Below, in pieces: positions 31,289-42,855 of a DNA stretch of 64,000 nt (position 1 is its first letter; each line of letters begins with the position of its first letter). This stretch comes from Poa pratensis (Eukaryota; Streptophyta; Magnoliopsida; Poales; Poaceae). The notes beneath the pieces were generated by a model, which did not search any database, was not told the DNA's origin, and was given only the letters and a program-made list of their open reading frames with translations. The position numbers and the translations under genes were made by a program. The stretch covers positions 16,381,362-16,445,361 of the forward strand of contig CAMZMU010000111.1 of the NCBI GenBank assembly GCA_947311845.1. The letters are read 5' to 3'.

Positions 31289-34200
31289 GAGTATGCCCTC
31301 CATGGGAGGATTTTTTGAGTGGCCCAACCATATCGAGCCCCACTGGGCGAAAGGCCAGGCCAATGGTATTGTCTTCAACGCCGATGCGGGTGCGTGCGGC
31401 TTTGTGGCAATTTTTGGCAGCCGATGCACCTTTTGACTATGTCCTCCGCGTCTTTGAGTGCTGTGGGCCAGTAGAAGCCTGCGCGAAAGGCTTTGGCTAC
31501 GAGTGATCGACTGCTGGCGTGATGCCCGCAAGTACCTGCATGAATATCACGAAGGATGGCTTGGCCATCTTCAAATGCTATGCAACGCTGGAACATACCT
31601 GATATGCTGCGTTTGTAAAGTTCACCGTTGATGACAGTGTATGCTTTAGATCGTCGAGTGACGCGTCTTGACTCTGTGAAGTCTTCGGGTACCTCGCCGC
31701 GGAGTATGTATGCGAGGAAGGTTGAGTCCAAGTTGGCTCGATGAGGAGTACCTCGACTGGTGGGTCCTCTGTGCTAGGGTTTTGCTCTTGGCTGGTGCGG
31801 CTGTGCAGGAGTTGCTCGCTTCTTTTTGATTGATCTGTGCTCTATGCGCTCGAAAAGACACCAGGTGGCACTGGTGCTTTGGTCGCGCCAATGTTGGCTA
31901 ACTTATCTGCTTCTTCATTGCTTTCACGCCCTATGTGCCGCAACTCGCAGCCTTCGAAGCTGCCCTCCATGATGTTGTACAGTCACGGTAGGCGATCATG
32001 TTATCTGCGATTGCGTCACAAGCCTTCATTGTTTGCTGCACCACCAAGAGTCGCGCGTAGATCATCAGTCGAGTGCACCCGAGGGCTTTGGCCATCCTCA
32101 TGCCATGGATCAGAGCTCGTATTCTGCTCGTTATTGGATGGGAACTCGAATCCCATTTGCAGGATGTAGCGGAGCTTGTCGCCTTTGGTGATATGAGGAT
32201 GACACCTGCGCCTGCGCCTTCGTTTTTCTTCGAGCCATCGAAGTACATGGTCCAGGAATTGGACACATCTGGTGCTCCTGGGAGCTGAGCTTCAATCCAC
32301 TCGGTGTGGAAGTCGGGTAAAACTTGTGCTTTGATGGCCTTCGGGTAATCATACTTGATGTCTCTTGGTGCTAGCTCGATGAGCCATTTTGCTACTCGCC
32401 CAGTTGCATTGGGGTTTGTGAGGATGTCCCCGATCCCTGAAGTGCTGATTACAGTGATCGGGTGCTCGGAGAAGTAATGCGTCAGCTTCCTTGAGGACAT
32501 GAACACGGCGTATGCCAGCTTCTGATAGTGCGGGTACCGCTGCTTTGATGTGGAGAGCACTTCACTCAAGTAATAGACTGGACGTTGTATGCTTTGGGCG
32601 TGTCCCTCCTCTCTGCGTTCGACCACTAGAACAGTGCTCACCACCCTATTAGTTGCAGAGACATATAGGTATAGTGGCTCGCGTTCCTTGGTGCTACGAG
32701 GATTGGAGGGCTTGTGAGGACTCGCTTGAGGTCCGTGAAGGCTGCTTCGGCTTCTGGCGTCCACTCGAACTTATCTGCTTCTTCATCAGTCGATAGAACG
32801 GGAGTGCTTTTTCGCCTAGCTTGCTGATGAATCGACTGAGTGCTGCTACTCTACCCGCCAATTTTTGCACGTCATGGAGCTTTGAAGGCCTTTGCATCGT
32901 CAAGATGGCCTGTATTTTCTCCGGGTCCGCCTCGATTCCTCGAGCTGAGACTAGATACCCGAGGAGTTGCCCGGCTGGCACGCCGAACGTGCACTTCTTC
33001 GGGTTGAGCTTGATGTGGAAGCGTTTGAGGTTTGCGAATGTCTCCGCAAGTCATCGAGTAGTGTGTTTCTTCTCTTGTGGTGATGACGATGTCATCTACA
33101 TAGACCTGGACGTTTCGCCCAATCTGCTTCTTGAGGCAATCTTGCATCATGCGCTGATAGGTTGCGCCTGCGTTTTTGAGCCCGAAAGGCATTGTGGTGT
33201 AGCAGTAGACCCCGAGTGGGGTTATGAACGCCGTTTTTTCTTCATCCTCTTCCTTCATCCTTATCTGGTGGTAACCCGAGTAAGCATCCAGGAAGGACAA
33301 GCGAGCGCACCCGGCGGTGGAGTCGACGATCTGGTCGATTCGAGGTAGTGGAAAGTGATCCTTTGGACAACACTTATTGAGTGCTGTAAAATCACACACA
33401 TCCGCAGGATGTCTGTATGCTTCTTTCTACAAGTACGGGGTTGGCCACCCATTGTGATTTCTTGATCTCTCTCTGATGAATCCTGCTGCGAGTAGCCTGT
33501 CGACTTCGGCTTCGACTGCAGTTCTTTTTGGGCCATATGCGGCGCATTGTTTGCTTGACTGGTTTAGCACCTGGAAGTAGCTGGAGAGAGTGCTCGGCGA
33601 ATTCCCTGGGAATACCTGGCATGTCTGCTGGACACCATGCAAATATATCCCAGTTCTCACGGAGGAATTCGACGAGCGCGCTTTCCTATGCGATAGGCAG
33701 ACTCGACGAGACATTGACTGTCTTGGTCGGGTCAGTCGGGTGCACCTGATGCGATCTTGTGTCGTTGGTGGCACTGAATGCTCTGTCGACTGCCACCTTT
33801 TTTGTCTGGCATAAGTGTTCGATCGTTGGAGACCGCTAGATCGCGAGTGTTGCTTCCATGCCAAACATCTCAGAGATTTTGCTGAATTCTCGGTCGCAAG
33901 AGTCAGACTTTTGGAAGTTCCCCTTGACTGTGATTACTCCTTTTGGTCCAGGCATCTTCAGCTGGAGGTATGCGTAATGTGGCACCGCCATGAATCGAGC
34001 GAACGTCGGGCGTCCAAGTATAGCATGGTATTGTGACTTCCAGTCGACCACTTCGAACTCAATCGACTCTGTCCTGAAGTGGTGCTTGTCCCCGAACGTT
34101 ACGTCGAGTTGTATGGTGCCCTCTGGGCTTATTGCTTTCCCTGGAACGATACCGTGGAAGGTATTTGAGATCTTGGCAGGTTTTCGACTGACCTGTTCAT

Positions 34201-35480
34201 TTTGCGGAGCGTATCTGCGAAGATGATGTTTATGCCGCTCCCACCATCCATGAAGACCTTGGACATGGCGTAGCCTCCAATTTGCGCGTCGAGTACCAGA
34301 GCAGAGTGCCCTGGTCGAACAACCGATGGAGGGTGGTCCTCTTTGCTGAAGCTTATTGCAGTATCGATCCCTTCAAGTATCTGTTACCGCAGGCGGTGAC
34401 ATGACCGCCATGTTTACTGTCGAGTGCGAAGTTTTGCTCCCTGTTGGAAGGTCGACCTTTCTGTATCATGTACATCTGCCCTTGGGGCGGAGGGTACTGT
34501 GGTTCGTCCACCCGAGGCACGGGCTGTATGGCACCCGCGAGATTTCCGCCTGGGGCAGGCTGTGGTGGTGGAGGTGGTGCCATCAGAACAGGCACGTTGT
34601 TTGGCTGAGGCACGGGTGCAGGTGCTTGTGCGGCTGCTGCCTTTCTGCGATTTACGTAATCAGTCGCCATTTGGTCGAACTCCCTGCAGTTTCTCATCGA
34701 GTGGTTGGATCGCAGTTTTCCATCGTCCCCCTTGTACAGGTGGAATCTGCAATCAGCGTCCATCTTTTCTTCGAATGATCGCTCAGATTGTGCCCGTGAC
34801 TTGCGCCAATCCTTCCTCTTGTAGCTGTCACTGCGTTGGCCATGCGACGATCATCTCGACTGTTCGCCGATCATCTCGACTGTCTCGCCGTCCTCGACTG
34901 TCTCGCTCTTCCGACCGTCGGTCGCTTCTGTCCTGATCATTGCGGGGTGTGGAGAACCCAGCCGCCATGAATTCGGGTCTGTCATCGTCGTAATGACGTT
35001 TTGAACGTTTGCGCCTTCGGTCGTCTCTGTACGAGTCTCTATGGCTTCGACTGCTATTCTCATGTTTGTCACGGGGTGAGGACCCGCGTGTGGTGCGTGC
35101 CATATCCTCTCCATCTGCCCACTCAGTCGCGATCTGCAGAGGTGGGCTACAGATTTTGGCTTTTGGCGGCCAAGTGCTTCTTTGAGTCTCGCCTGGCGAG
35201 GCCCATGACGAAAACATCCATGGCCATATCTTCTGAAACCACTCCAACTGAGTTACGTATCTCAGTCCATCGTCTGATGTATGACCTCAACGTTTCGTCT
35301 GAACGCTGAACGCAGGCCCGCAGCTCCTCGAATGTTTTCGGGCGCTCACATAGAGGCTCGAAGTTTTTGATGAAATCCCTGCGGAAGTGATCCCACGAGT
35401 CGTATGTTGATGGAGGTAGGGCCTTGAGCCAGTCGCGAGCTGTGCCTTCGAGCATGAGTCGTATGTACTGCATGGCTGTA
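31264..35480 (-). pseudogene. Element A pol/gag, copy 1, frame-broken
   Basis: Minus-strand coding relics in order: gag tail, including the zinc-knuckle-like C-x2-H...C motif (34353-34763), protease and linker (33836-34350), RT with DAYSGYHQIRMKEEDEEKTA and a YVDD box (32870-33540), RNase H (31931-32764), and the integrase H2C2 zinc finger (31375-31731; HAGTCGHHASSRSLVAKAF). The integrase core begins (LAWPFAQWG) but is lost after about 31270, where the sequence passes into antisense-exon DNA. Several single-base frame changes separate the pieces. Much of this probably duplicates 36270-40650 through assembly. Confidence 0.85.
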
Positions 35481-35493
35481 NNNNNNNNNNNNN
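35481..35493. other. Sequence gap (13 N)
   Basis: Thirteen undetermined bases placed exactly between the end of one copy and the start of the other copy of the 5-kb repeat. Confidence 1.
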
Positions 35494-38400
35494 TCAAGCC
35501 TGAAGGAACTGCCGTTGCTGACTTCAGTCGCGAGCAAATGGTAAGTGGGCTCAGACTACTTTTCTCATGTTGCTCGCGCACGAGTCGAGGCAGATTTAGA
35601 CACAGCCACAAAGAAGTTTCCACGGGGTCCTGATGGCAAAACCGTCGGGCTCGGCACTTGGATGGAAGCCGCCAAAACATATGCCCAACAGCTGGTAACA
35701 ACTGTTGAAGAAAGGGCAGCCAAGGTCCAGGCGAAGAAAACTTCCTCCAAGAAGTCGAGACTTAGGCCAGTTGACCCCTTTGTTTGACTAGGTCCAGGAA
35801 TTGCGTCACTTTGCTTTTGCTAATAATAAATTACAGATATCGTATCTGACTTATTATGAAACATGAATTTCAGTGATCGGGAGCGCAGCCCCCGAGCCTT
35901 TTGTTTGAATTCTTTTATGCTTCCTTATGCGTTGAATTATTCTGACTGTAGAACCGAGCTTCTAACCATCGACTGGCCCTGTGTGGGCGGTTCTTCGAAG
36001 TCACGAAGTGTTAATGACCAGAAAATTATGACTTTTCTTCATCAAAAGCTTTCCGAAGTTACTCGCGAGCTGAAGGAAACGCAAAATGCGTATGCTGAGT
36101 TGCAGTCGAGGTCATCCTCAACTAACAGAGCGAGAAGCCTTTTTGCTTGAGGAGTTGGAGAGAATAAATCTGCAACTCGAAGTAAGACATTTTTGAATCA
36201 TCGAGATCTCCTCTTAGCAAGGTGACTCGACTGGGCGATGAGCCCTTTGCTTTTGCGCAGGTGTTTGTTCTGACCCAATAAAGGAGGAGGCACGAATTCA
36301 GGATCGACCTCGACTGCTACCAGAAGGTGAGTATGCCCTTCATGGGAGGATTTTTTTGAGTGGCCCAACCATAACGAGCCCCAACTGGGCGAAGGCAGGC
36401 CAATGGTATTGTTTTCAACACCGATGCGGGTGCGTGCGACTTTGTGGCAAATTTTGCAGCCGATGCACCTTTTGACTATGTCCTCCGCGTCTTTGAGTGC
36501 TGTGGGCCAGTAAACCCTGCGCGAAAGGCTTTGCTACGAGATTGACTGCTGGCGTGATGCCCGCAAGTACCTGCATGAATTATCACGAAGGATGCTTGGC
36601 CATCTTCAAATGCTATGCAACGCTGGAACAATACCTGATATGCTGCGTTTGTAAATTCACCGTTGATGACAGTGTATGCTTTAGATCGTCGAGTGACGCG
36701 TCTTGACTCTGTGAAGTCTTCGGGTACCTCGCCGCGGAGTTATGTATGCGAGGAAAGGTGAGTCCAAGTTGGCTCGATGAGGATACCTCGACTGGTGGGT
36801 CCTCTGTGCTGGGTGCTTTGCTCTTGGCTGGTGCGGCTGTTGCTGGAGTTGCTCGCTTCTTTTTTGATTGATCTATACTCTATGCGCTCGAAAAAGACAC
36901 CAGGTGGCACTGGAGCTTTGGTCGCGCCAATGTTGGCTAACTTATCCGCTTCTTCATTGCTTCACGCCCTATGTGCCGCAACTCGCAACCTTCGAAGCTA
37001 CCCTCCATAATGTTGTACAGGTCACGGTAAGCGATCATGTTATCTGCGATTGCGTCACAAGCCTTCATTGTTTGCTGCACCACCAAATTTGAGTCGCCGT
37101 AGATCATCAGTCGAGTGCACCCAGGGCTTTGGCCATCCTCATGCCATGTATCAGAGCTTCGTATTCTGCCTCGTTATTGGATGGGAACTCGAATCCCATT
37201 TGCAGGATGTAGCGGAGCTTGTCGCCCTTTGGTGATATGAGATGACACCTGCGCCTGCGCCTTCGTTTTCTTCGAGCCATCGAAGTACATGGTCCAGGAA
37301 TTGGACACATCTGGTGCTCCTGGGAGCTGAGCTTCAATCCACTCGGTGTGGAGTCGGGTAATACTTGTGCTTTGATGGCCTCGGGTAATCATACTTAATG
37401 TCCTCTTGGAGCTAGCTCGATGAGCCATTTTGCTACTCGCCCAGTTGTATTGGGGTTTGTGAGGATGTCCCCGATCCCTGAAGTGCTGATTACAGTGATC
37501 GGGTGCTCGGAGAAGTAATGTGTCAGCTTCCTTGAGGATATGAACACGGCGTATGCCAGTTTCTGATAATGCGGGTACCGCTGCTTTGACGTGGAGATAC
37601 TTCACTCGAGTAATAGACTGGACGTTGTATGCTTTGGGCGTGTCCCTCCTCTCTTCGTTCGACCACCAGAACATGCTCACCACCCTATTAGTTGCAGAGA
37701 CATATAGGTAGAGTGGCTCGCGTCCTTTGGTGCTACGAGGATTGGAGGGCTTGTGAGGACTCTTTTGAGGTCTGTGAAGGCTTCTTCGGCTTCTGGCGTC
37801 CACTCGAACTTATCTGCCTTCTTCATCAGTCGATAGAACGGAGTGCTTTTCACCTAGCTTGCTGATGAATCGACTGAGTGCTGCTACTCTACCCGCCAAT
37901 TTTTGCACGTCATGGAGTTTTGAAGGCCTTTGCATCGTCAAGATGGCCTGTATTTTCTCCGGGTCCGCCTCAATTCCTCGAGCTGAGACCAGATACCCGA
38001 GTAGTTGCCCCTGGCACGCCGAACGTGCACTTCTTCGGGTTGAGCTTGATGTGGAAGCGTTTGAGGTTTGCGAATGTCTCCCGCAAGTCATCGAGTAGTG
38101 TGCTTTCTTCTCTCGTGTGATGACGATGTCATCTACATAGACCTGGACGTTTCGCCCAATGTGCTTCTTGAGGCAGTCTTGTATCATGCGCTGATAGGTT
38201 GCGCCTGCGTTTTTGAGCCCGAAAGGCATTGTGTGTAGCAGTAGACCCCGATGGGGTTATGAACGCCGTTTTTTCTTCATCCTCTTCCTTCATCCTTATC
38301 TGGTGGTAACCCGAGTAAGCATCCAGGAAGGATAAGCGACGCACCCGGCGGTGGAGTCGACGATCTGGTCGATTCGAGCAGTGGAAAGTGATCCTTTGGA

Positions 38401-40528
38401 CAGCACTTATTGAGTGCTGTAAAATCAACACACATCCGCAGGATGTCTGTATGCTTCTTTTCTACAAGTACGGGGTTGGCCACCCATTGTGATTTCTTGA
38501 TCCTCTGATGAATCCTGCTGCGAGTAGCCTGTCGACTTCGGCTTCGACTGCAGTTCTTTTTTGCCAGATATGCGGCGCATTGTTTGCTTGACTGGTTTAG
38601 CACCTGGAAGTAGCTGGAGAGAATGCTCGGCGAATTCCCTGGGAATACCTGGCATGTCTGCTGGACACCATGCAAATATGTCCCAGTTCTCACGGAGGAA
38701 TTCGACGAGCGCGCTTTCCTATGCGATAGGTAGACTCGACGAGACATTGACTGTCTTGGTCGGGTCCGTCGGGTGCACCTGATGCATCTTGTGTCGTTGG
38801 TGGCACTGAATGCTCTGTCGACTGCCACCTTTTTCTGTTCTGGCATAAGTGTTCGATCGTTGGAGACCGCTAGATCGGCGAGTGTTGCTTCCATGCCAAA
38901 CATTTCAGAGATTTTGCTGAATTCTCGGTCGCAAGAGTCAAACTTTTGGAAGTTCCCCTTGACTGTGATTACTCCTTTTGGTCCAGGCATTTTCAGCTGG
39001 AGATATGCGTAATGCGGCACCGCCATGAATCGAGCGAACGTCGGGCGTCCAAGTATAGCATGGTATTGTGATTTCCAGTCGACCACTTCGAACTCAATCG
39101 ACTCTGTCCAGAAGTGGTGCTTGTCCCCGAACGTTTACGTCGAGTTGTATGGTGCCCTCTGGGCTTATTGCTTTCCCTGGAACGATACCGTGGAAGGTAT
39201 TTGAGGACCTTGGCAGGTTTTCGACTGACCTGTTCATTTTTGCGGAGCGTATCTGCGAAGATGATGTTTATGCCGCTCCCACCATCCATGAAGACCTTGG
39301 ACGTGGCGTAGCCTCCAATTTGCGCGTCGAGTACCAGAGCAGAGTGCCCTGGTCGAACAACCGACGGAGGGTGGTCCTCTTTGCTGAAGCTTATTGCAGT
39401 ATCAGATCCCTTCAAGTACTCTGTCACCGCAGGCGGTGACATGACCGCCATGTTTACCTGTCGAGTGCGAAGCTTTTGCTCTCTGTTGGAAGGTCGACCT
39501 TTCTGTATCATGTACATCTGCCCTTGGGGCGGAGGGTACTGTGGTTCGTCCACCCGAGGCACGGGCTGTATGGCACCCGCGAGATTTCCGCCTGGGGCAG
39601 GCTGTGGTGGTGGAGGTGGTGCCATCAGAACAGGCACGTGTTTGGCTGAGGCACGGGTGCAGGTGCTTGTGCGGCTGCTGCCTTTCTGCGATTTACGTAA
39701 TCAGTCGCCATCTGGTCGAACTCTCTGCAGTTTCTCATCGAGTGGTTGGACCGCAGTTTTCCATCGTCCCCCTTGTACAGGTGGAATCTGCAATCAGCGT
39801 CCATCTTTTCTTCGAATGATCGCTCAGATTGTGCCCGTGACTTGCGCCAATCCTTTCTCTTGTAGCTGTCACCGCGTTGGCCATGGCGACGATCATCTCG
39901 ACTGTTTCGCCGATCATCTCGACTGTCTCGCCGGTCGTCTCGACTGTCTCGCTCTTCCAACCGTCGGTCGCTTCTGTCCTGATCATTGCGGGGTGTGGAG
40001 AACCCAGCCGCCATGAATTCGGGTCTGTCATCGTCGTAATGACGTTTTGAACGTTTGCGCCTTCGGTCGTCTCTGTACGAGTCTCTATGGCTTCGACTGT
40101 TATTCTCGTGTTTGTCACGGGGTGAGGACCCGCGTGTGGTGCGTGCCATATCCTCTCCATCTGCCCACTCAGTCGCGATCTGCAGGAGGTGGGCTACAGA
40201 TTTTGGCTTTTGGCGGCCAAGTGCTTCTTTGAGGTCTCGCCTGGCGAGGCCCATGACGAAAACATCCATGGCCATATCTTCTGAAACCACTCCAACTGAG
40301 TTACGTATCTCAGTCCATCGTCTGATGTATGACCTCAACGCTTCGTCTGAACGCTGAACGCAGGCCCGCAGCTCCTCGAATGTTTTCGGGCGCTCACATA
40401 GAGGCTCGAAGTTTTTGATGAAATCCCTGCGGAAGTGATCCCACGAGTCGTATGTTGATGGAGGTAGGGCCTTGAGCCAGTCGCGAGCTGTGCCTTCGAG
40501 CATGAGTCGTATGTACTGCATGGCTGTA
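35494..40528. repeat. 5.03-kb direct repeat, copy 2 (starts at the N gap)
   Basis: 5035 bp, same order as copy 1. Only this copy continues into the rest of gag (40529-40650), and only copy 1 is continuous with the upstream antisense exons. That is what two overlapping contigs of one locus would look like. The gag frame is intact here and broken in copy 1. Confidence 0.95.
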
Positions 40529-40650
40529 GTGTTGGTGCCCCGCTGGCACGCAACTGCCAGCCTGTAATCCTCCAGCCACCCGGAAGGTTCCTGTCGACCC
40601 GTGTACTTGGGCTGTTCGGATGTGAGTTTGAATCCTTTGGGCATCCGTGT
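36270..40650 (-). pseudogene. Element A gag 3' half, protease, RT, RNase H, copy 2
   Basis: The minus-strand gag frame 39625-40644 (339 codons) starts MPKGFKLTSEQPKYTG and contains the retrotransposon gag domain (WLKALPPSTYDSWDHFRRDF), an Arg/Asp-rich segment, and a zinc-knuckle-like CRFHLYKG...SMRNCREF motif. Protease: FMDGGSGINIIF near 39284. RT: 38655 down to 37810, with FLDAYSGYHQIRMKEEDEE and YVDD near 38130. RNase H regions: 37803 to about 37107, the second with MYFDGSKK near 37280. Integrase zinc finger: about 36350-36730. Frames shift at several points, so it is scored as a pseudogene. The 5' half of gag lies at 54920-56562, beyond element B. Confidence 0.85.
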
Positions 40651-40655
40651 CTCGC

Positions 40656-41594
40656 TGTCGGGGGGCTGCCCCCGGGTAGGGCAAAGATGGTGTGTTATGA
40701 AGAGTTAAGGTCTAACCGGATCAAGATTAGCCGGGTCACTTGGGCCGGATCTCAAGGGATTCGGTCAGTCCTTCTTCAAGCCAGAGTAAAAGGAAGGACC
40801 AAAGGGGATCCGGTGAGGCTTAACCGGATCCAAGGGAGAAGAGCCGGCTAAATTATCCGGATCCGTCAGGAAGGACCCGGGTAGGTCGACTCGGATGTTG
40901 CACAGGGGCCAAGTAATGTCAGTAAAAGTCACGGGCACTGTAATGTTACTGACCGAGGCTCAGAAGACAGCAAGGTACAGCCACAGGTTTTCCGGGTCAC
41001 AAGCCCCTAGGCGCTGACTCGGCCAATTCGGGAAAGGGGCAGTGGCTAGGCTACTGTGGTCTACACTGCCTTAAGCTCAAAGAGGAAAGATAAGCCTGTG
41101 GTGGACAGAGGGTGAGCTGGGCTGAGTGACAGTGGCCAGTGTTTGTCCTGTTCTCCTTGTCCATGCCATTGTCCTCTGCGGCCAGGGGCAAAAGGGTAAT
41201 TCGGTTACTGTATATATGCGCCACCACCTTCCCCGTGAGAGGATCGACCATTGTGAGCATCATTTCCCCCCAAGCTTCATCTTCTACTGGAGCTCTCTCC
41301 ATTGTTCATCATACAGCTCGAGGAGCGCTTTGTACTTGTAAACACTTGAGATATAAGAGAGTAGGCTAGAGCTGCAGTAGGGGTGTTACCTCCACAAGAG
41401 GGCCCCGAAGCAGGGTACATCGTGGTGTTCTTGGCTGTTCTTGGTTTGCTTTGTTCTTGTTGTTTCCTGCGAGGTTCTTGTTTGATCTTCATGCGTGCTT
41501 CATAAGCGCGCAAACCCTCCCCGGTTCCCCCAACGCCCAAGCGAGCCCACACTTAAGCCATACCCATGGCATCTGCCGTGACACCACCACGACA
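40656..41594 (+). repeat. 5' LTR of element B
   Basis: 939 bp, TGTCGGGGGGCTGCCCCCGG at the start and CACCACGACA at the end. It carries a TATA box TATATAT at 41211-41217. A short upstream frame (ATGCGTGCTTCATAA, 41490) precedes the ORF1 start at 41566. The first 20 bp include the palindrome GGGGGCTGCCCCC. Confidence 0.95.
41211..41217 (+). promoter_or_regulatory. TATA box of the element B LTR promoter
   Basis: GTTACTGTATATATGCGCC in the 5' LTR. Transcription would start around 41240-41250, leaving a leader of about 320 nt before the ORF1 ATG at 41566. Confidence 0.6.
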
Positions 41595-42855
41595 GTTGGC
41601 GCCCACCGTGGGGCAAGCATTGGCGTTGGCTGGGGTTTCCATCCGGACGGGCTCCGTCACTGGTGCCGGCGAGCGGGTCCTCTCCGGGCTCGTGTGCAAG
41701 CTCGGCGAGTTCAACTTCATCAGCGACAACGCGGGGTGCTTCTCCAACAAGCCTTTCCCCGCGAATGGCTTCCTCATGACGCTGGGCAGCTTCGTCACCT
41801 ACGTCGCCACCGAGCCAGTTCGCGAGTACCCGGCGCAGGTGCTCGTGGCTGCGGATCCTCCTTCTTTCCGCGCAGCTCGCGGAGGGCGTAGCGCTCGCCC
41901 TGGGAGCAGCGTGGAGGTCATGGTGGCTGCCGCAAACGCTGCTGCTGGCAAAGGAGGTGCCAGCGCGAGCGTGCCAGAGGAGCTGGCCACGCCGGTCGAT
42001 CCGGCTGACAAGCCGACCCGGACAGCTAAGTTTCCTAAGGAGAAACCCGATCCGGTTGGTCCCCTTGGCATGTCAAGCAGGGATGCTTCCTTAGAGGGTA
42101 TCTTGGAAAAGCTAGCTCGGCCAGTGGCTCCTGGAGCAAATGTTGATCTTACTGTAGCTCAGCTAGAGGCAGAGCGCCTGAGGTTGCAGAAAGAGGCTCG
42201 GTTAGTGATAGAGTCTAGGCAAGAGTTTGATAGAGATCTGAGAGAATACAATGCTGCCAATGGTATCACAGATGGCTTTACTCCTGTAGTGCACCGCTCG
42301 CGCAAGAAAGCCGAGTTGCGTAACAGAGGCAAGGACCTCAATGACGAGTTGGCTAGAGCTGCAGGTTCAAGCTCAAGTAAAGCCACTAGTCATAGGTCCG
42401 GAACAGGCAAGCCGGTTTATAGCTCCCCGGCTAAGAATCTTAGGGCTGCAGCAGCAGCACGAGCCGAGTTAAGTAACCTGACCGGGGACGCTTGGCGCAA
42501 GCAGGCGGAGAGAGTGAATGAGCTAGTGGATGTGTGCAACAGGCAGAATGAGGCCTACCGGAAAGCTAATCCGGATGCTGGTGGTTCCCGGGTAGTTGTC
42601 TCGGTTAGGGCTGCTAGCCAGAAATCTAAGGGGCAAGCGTCCTCTCCGCATGTTGTGATTGACCGAGCTCAAAGTGTGAACTCGGGTAAGAGCAAGCAGC
42701 TGCAAACTTATGATGCGGTATATGCGAGCAAGCAGCTTGCAGCCCAAGGAAAAGGTGGACAAGACAGAAACAGTGGTGGTCAAGGCAATCCGGGTACTGG
42801 AAGGGGAAATTCGGCTGGCCGAGGTCAACCACCTCGCCACCCGGACAGCAGGTGA
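41566..42855 (+). CDS. Element B ORF1 (429 codons), function unknown
   Basis: Starts inside the 5' LTR (MASAVTPPRQLAPTVG) and ends with TGA at 42853-42855. The N-terminal third contains a compact segment, VLSGLVCKLGEFNFISDNAG. The middle has a Glu/Arg-rich helical stretch (LTVAQLEAERLRLQKEARL) suggestive of a coiled coil, and the C-terminus is Gly/Gln/Asn-rich. It has no gag, protease or polymerase motif. Its TGA overlaps the ATG of ORF2 by one base (TGATG), and the two frames differ, so ORF2 might be reached by reinitiation, frameshifting or splicing. Sense-strand extra ORFs before gag are known in some Tat elements; whether this is homologous to them is not clear. Confidence 0.8.
   Translation: MASAVTPPRQLAPTVGQALALAGVSIRTGSVTGAGERVLSGLVCKLGEFNFISDNAGCFSNKPFPANGFLMTLGSFVTYVATEPVREYPAQVLVAADPPSFRAARGGRSARPGSSVEVMVAAANAAAGKGGASASVPEELATPVDPADKPTRTAKFPKEKPDPVGPLGMSSRDASLEGILEKLARPVAPGANVDLTVAQLEAERLRLQKEARLVIESRQEFDRDLREYNAANGITDGFTPVVHRSRKKAELRNRGKDLNDELARAAGSSSSKATSHRSGTGKPVYSSPAKNLRAAAAARAELSNLTGDAWRKQAERVNELVDVCNRQNEAYRKANPDAGGSRVVVSVRAASQKSKGQASSPHVVIDRAQSVNSGKSKQLQTYDAVYASKQLAAQGKGGQDRNSGGQGNPGTGRGNSAGRGQPPRHPDSR
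41596..41613 (+). other. Primer-binding site of element B
   Basis: TTGGCGCCCACCGTGGGG begins two bases after the LTR. TGGCGCC matches the tRNA 3' ends used by grass Gypsy elements. ORF1 is open across it (PPRQLAPTVG), so the site is both primer site and coding sequence. Confidence 0.75.

Larger units (their letters stand above)
30449..35480. repeat. 5.03-kb direct repeat, copy 1 (ends at the N gap)
   Basis: 5032 bp nearly identical to 35494-40528. It starts TCAAGCCTGAAGGAACTGCC and ends GTACTGCATGGCTGTA, exactly at the N run. Contents: last antisense exon, integrase zinc finger, RNase H, RT, protease and gag part of element A. The copies differ largely by single-base indels that break frames in one copy or the other. 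Confidence 0.95.

Noticed and set aside
30449..40528. Two tandem copies of pol in element A as a novel retroelement architecture
   Set aside because: Boundaries coincide exactly with an N gap and each copy connects to only one flank, so mis-assembly is the simpler explanation.
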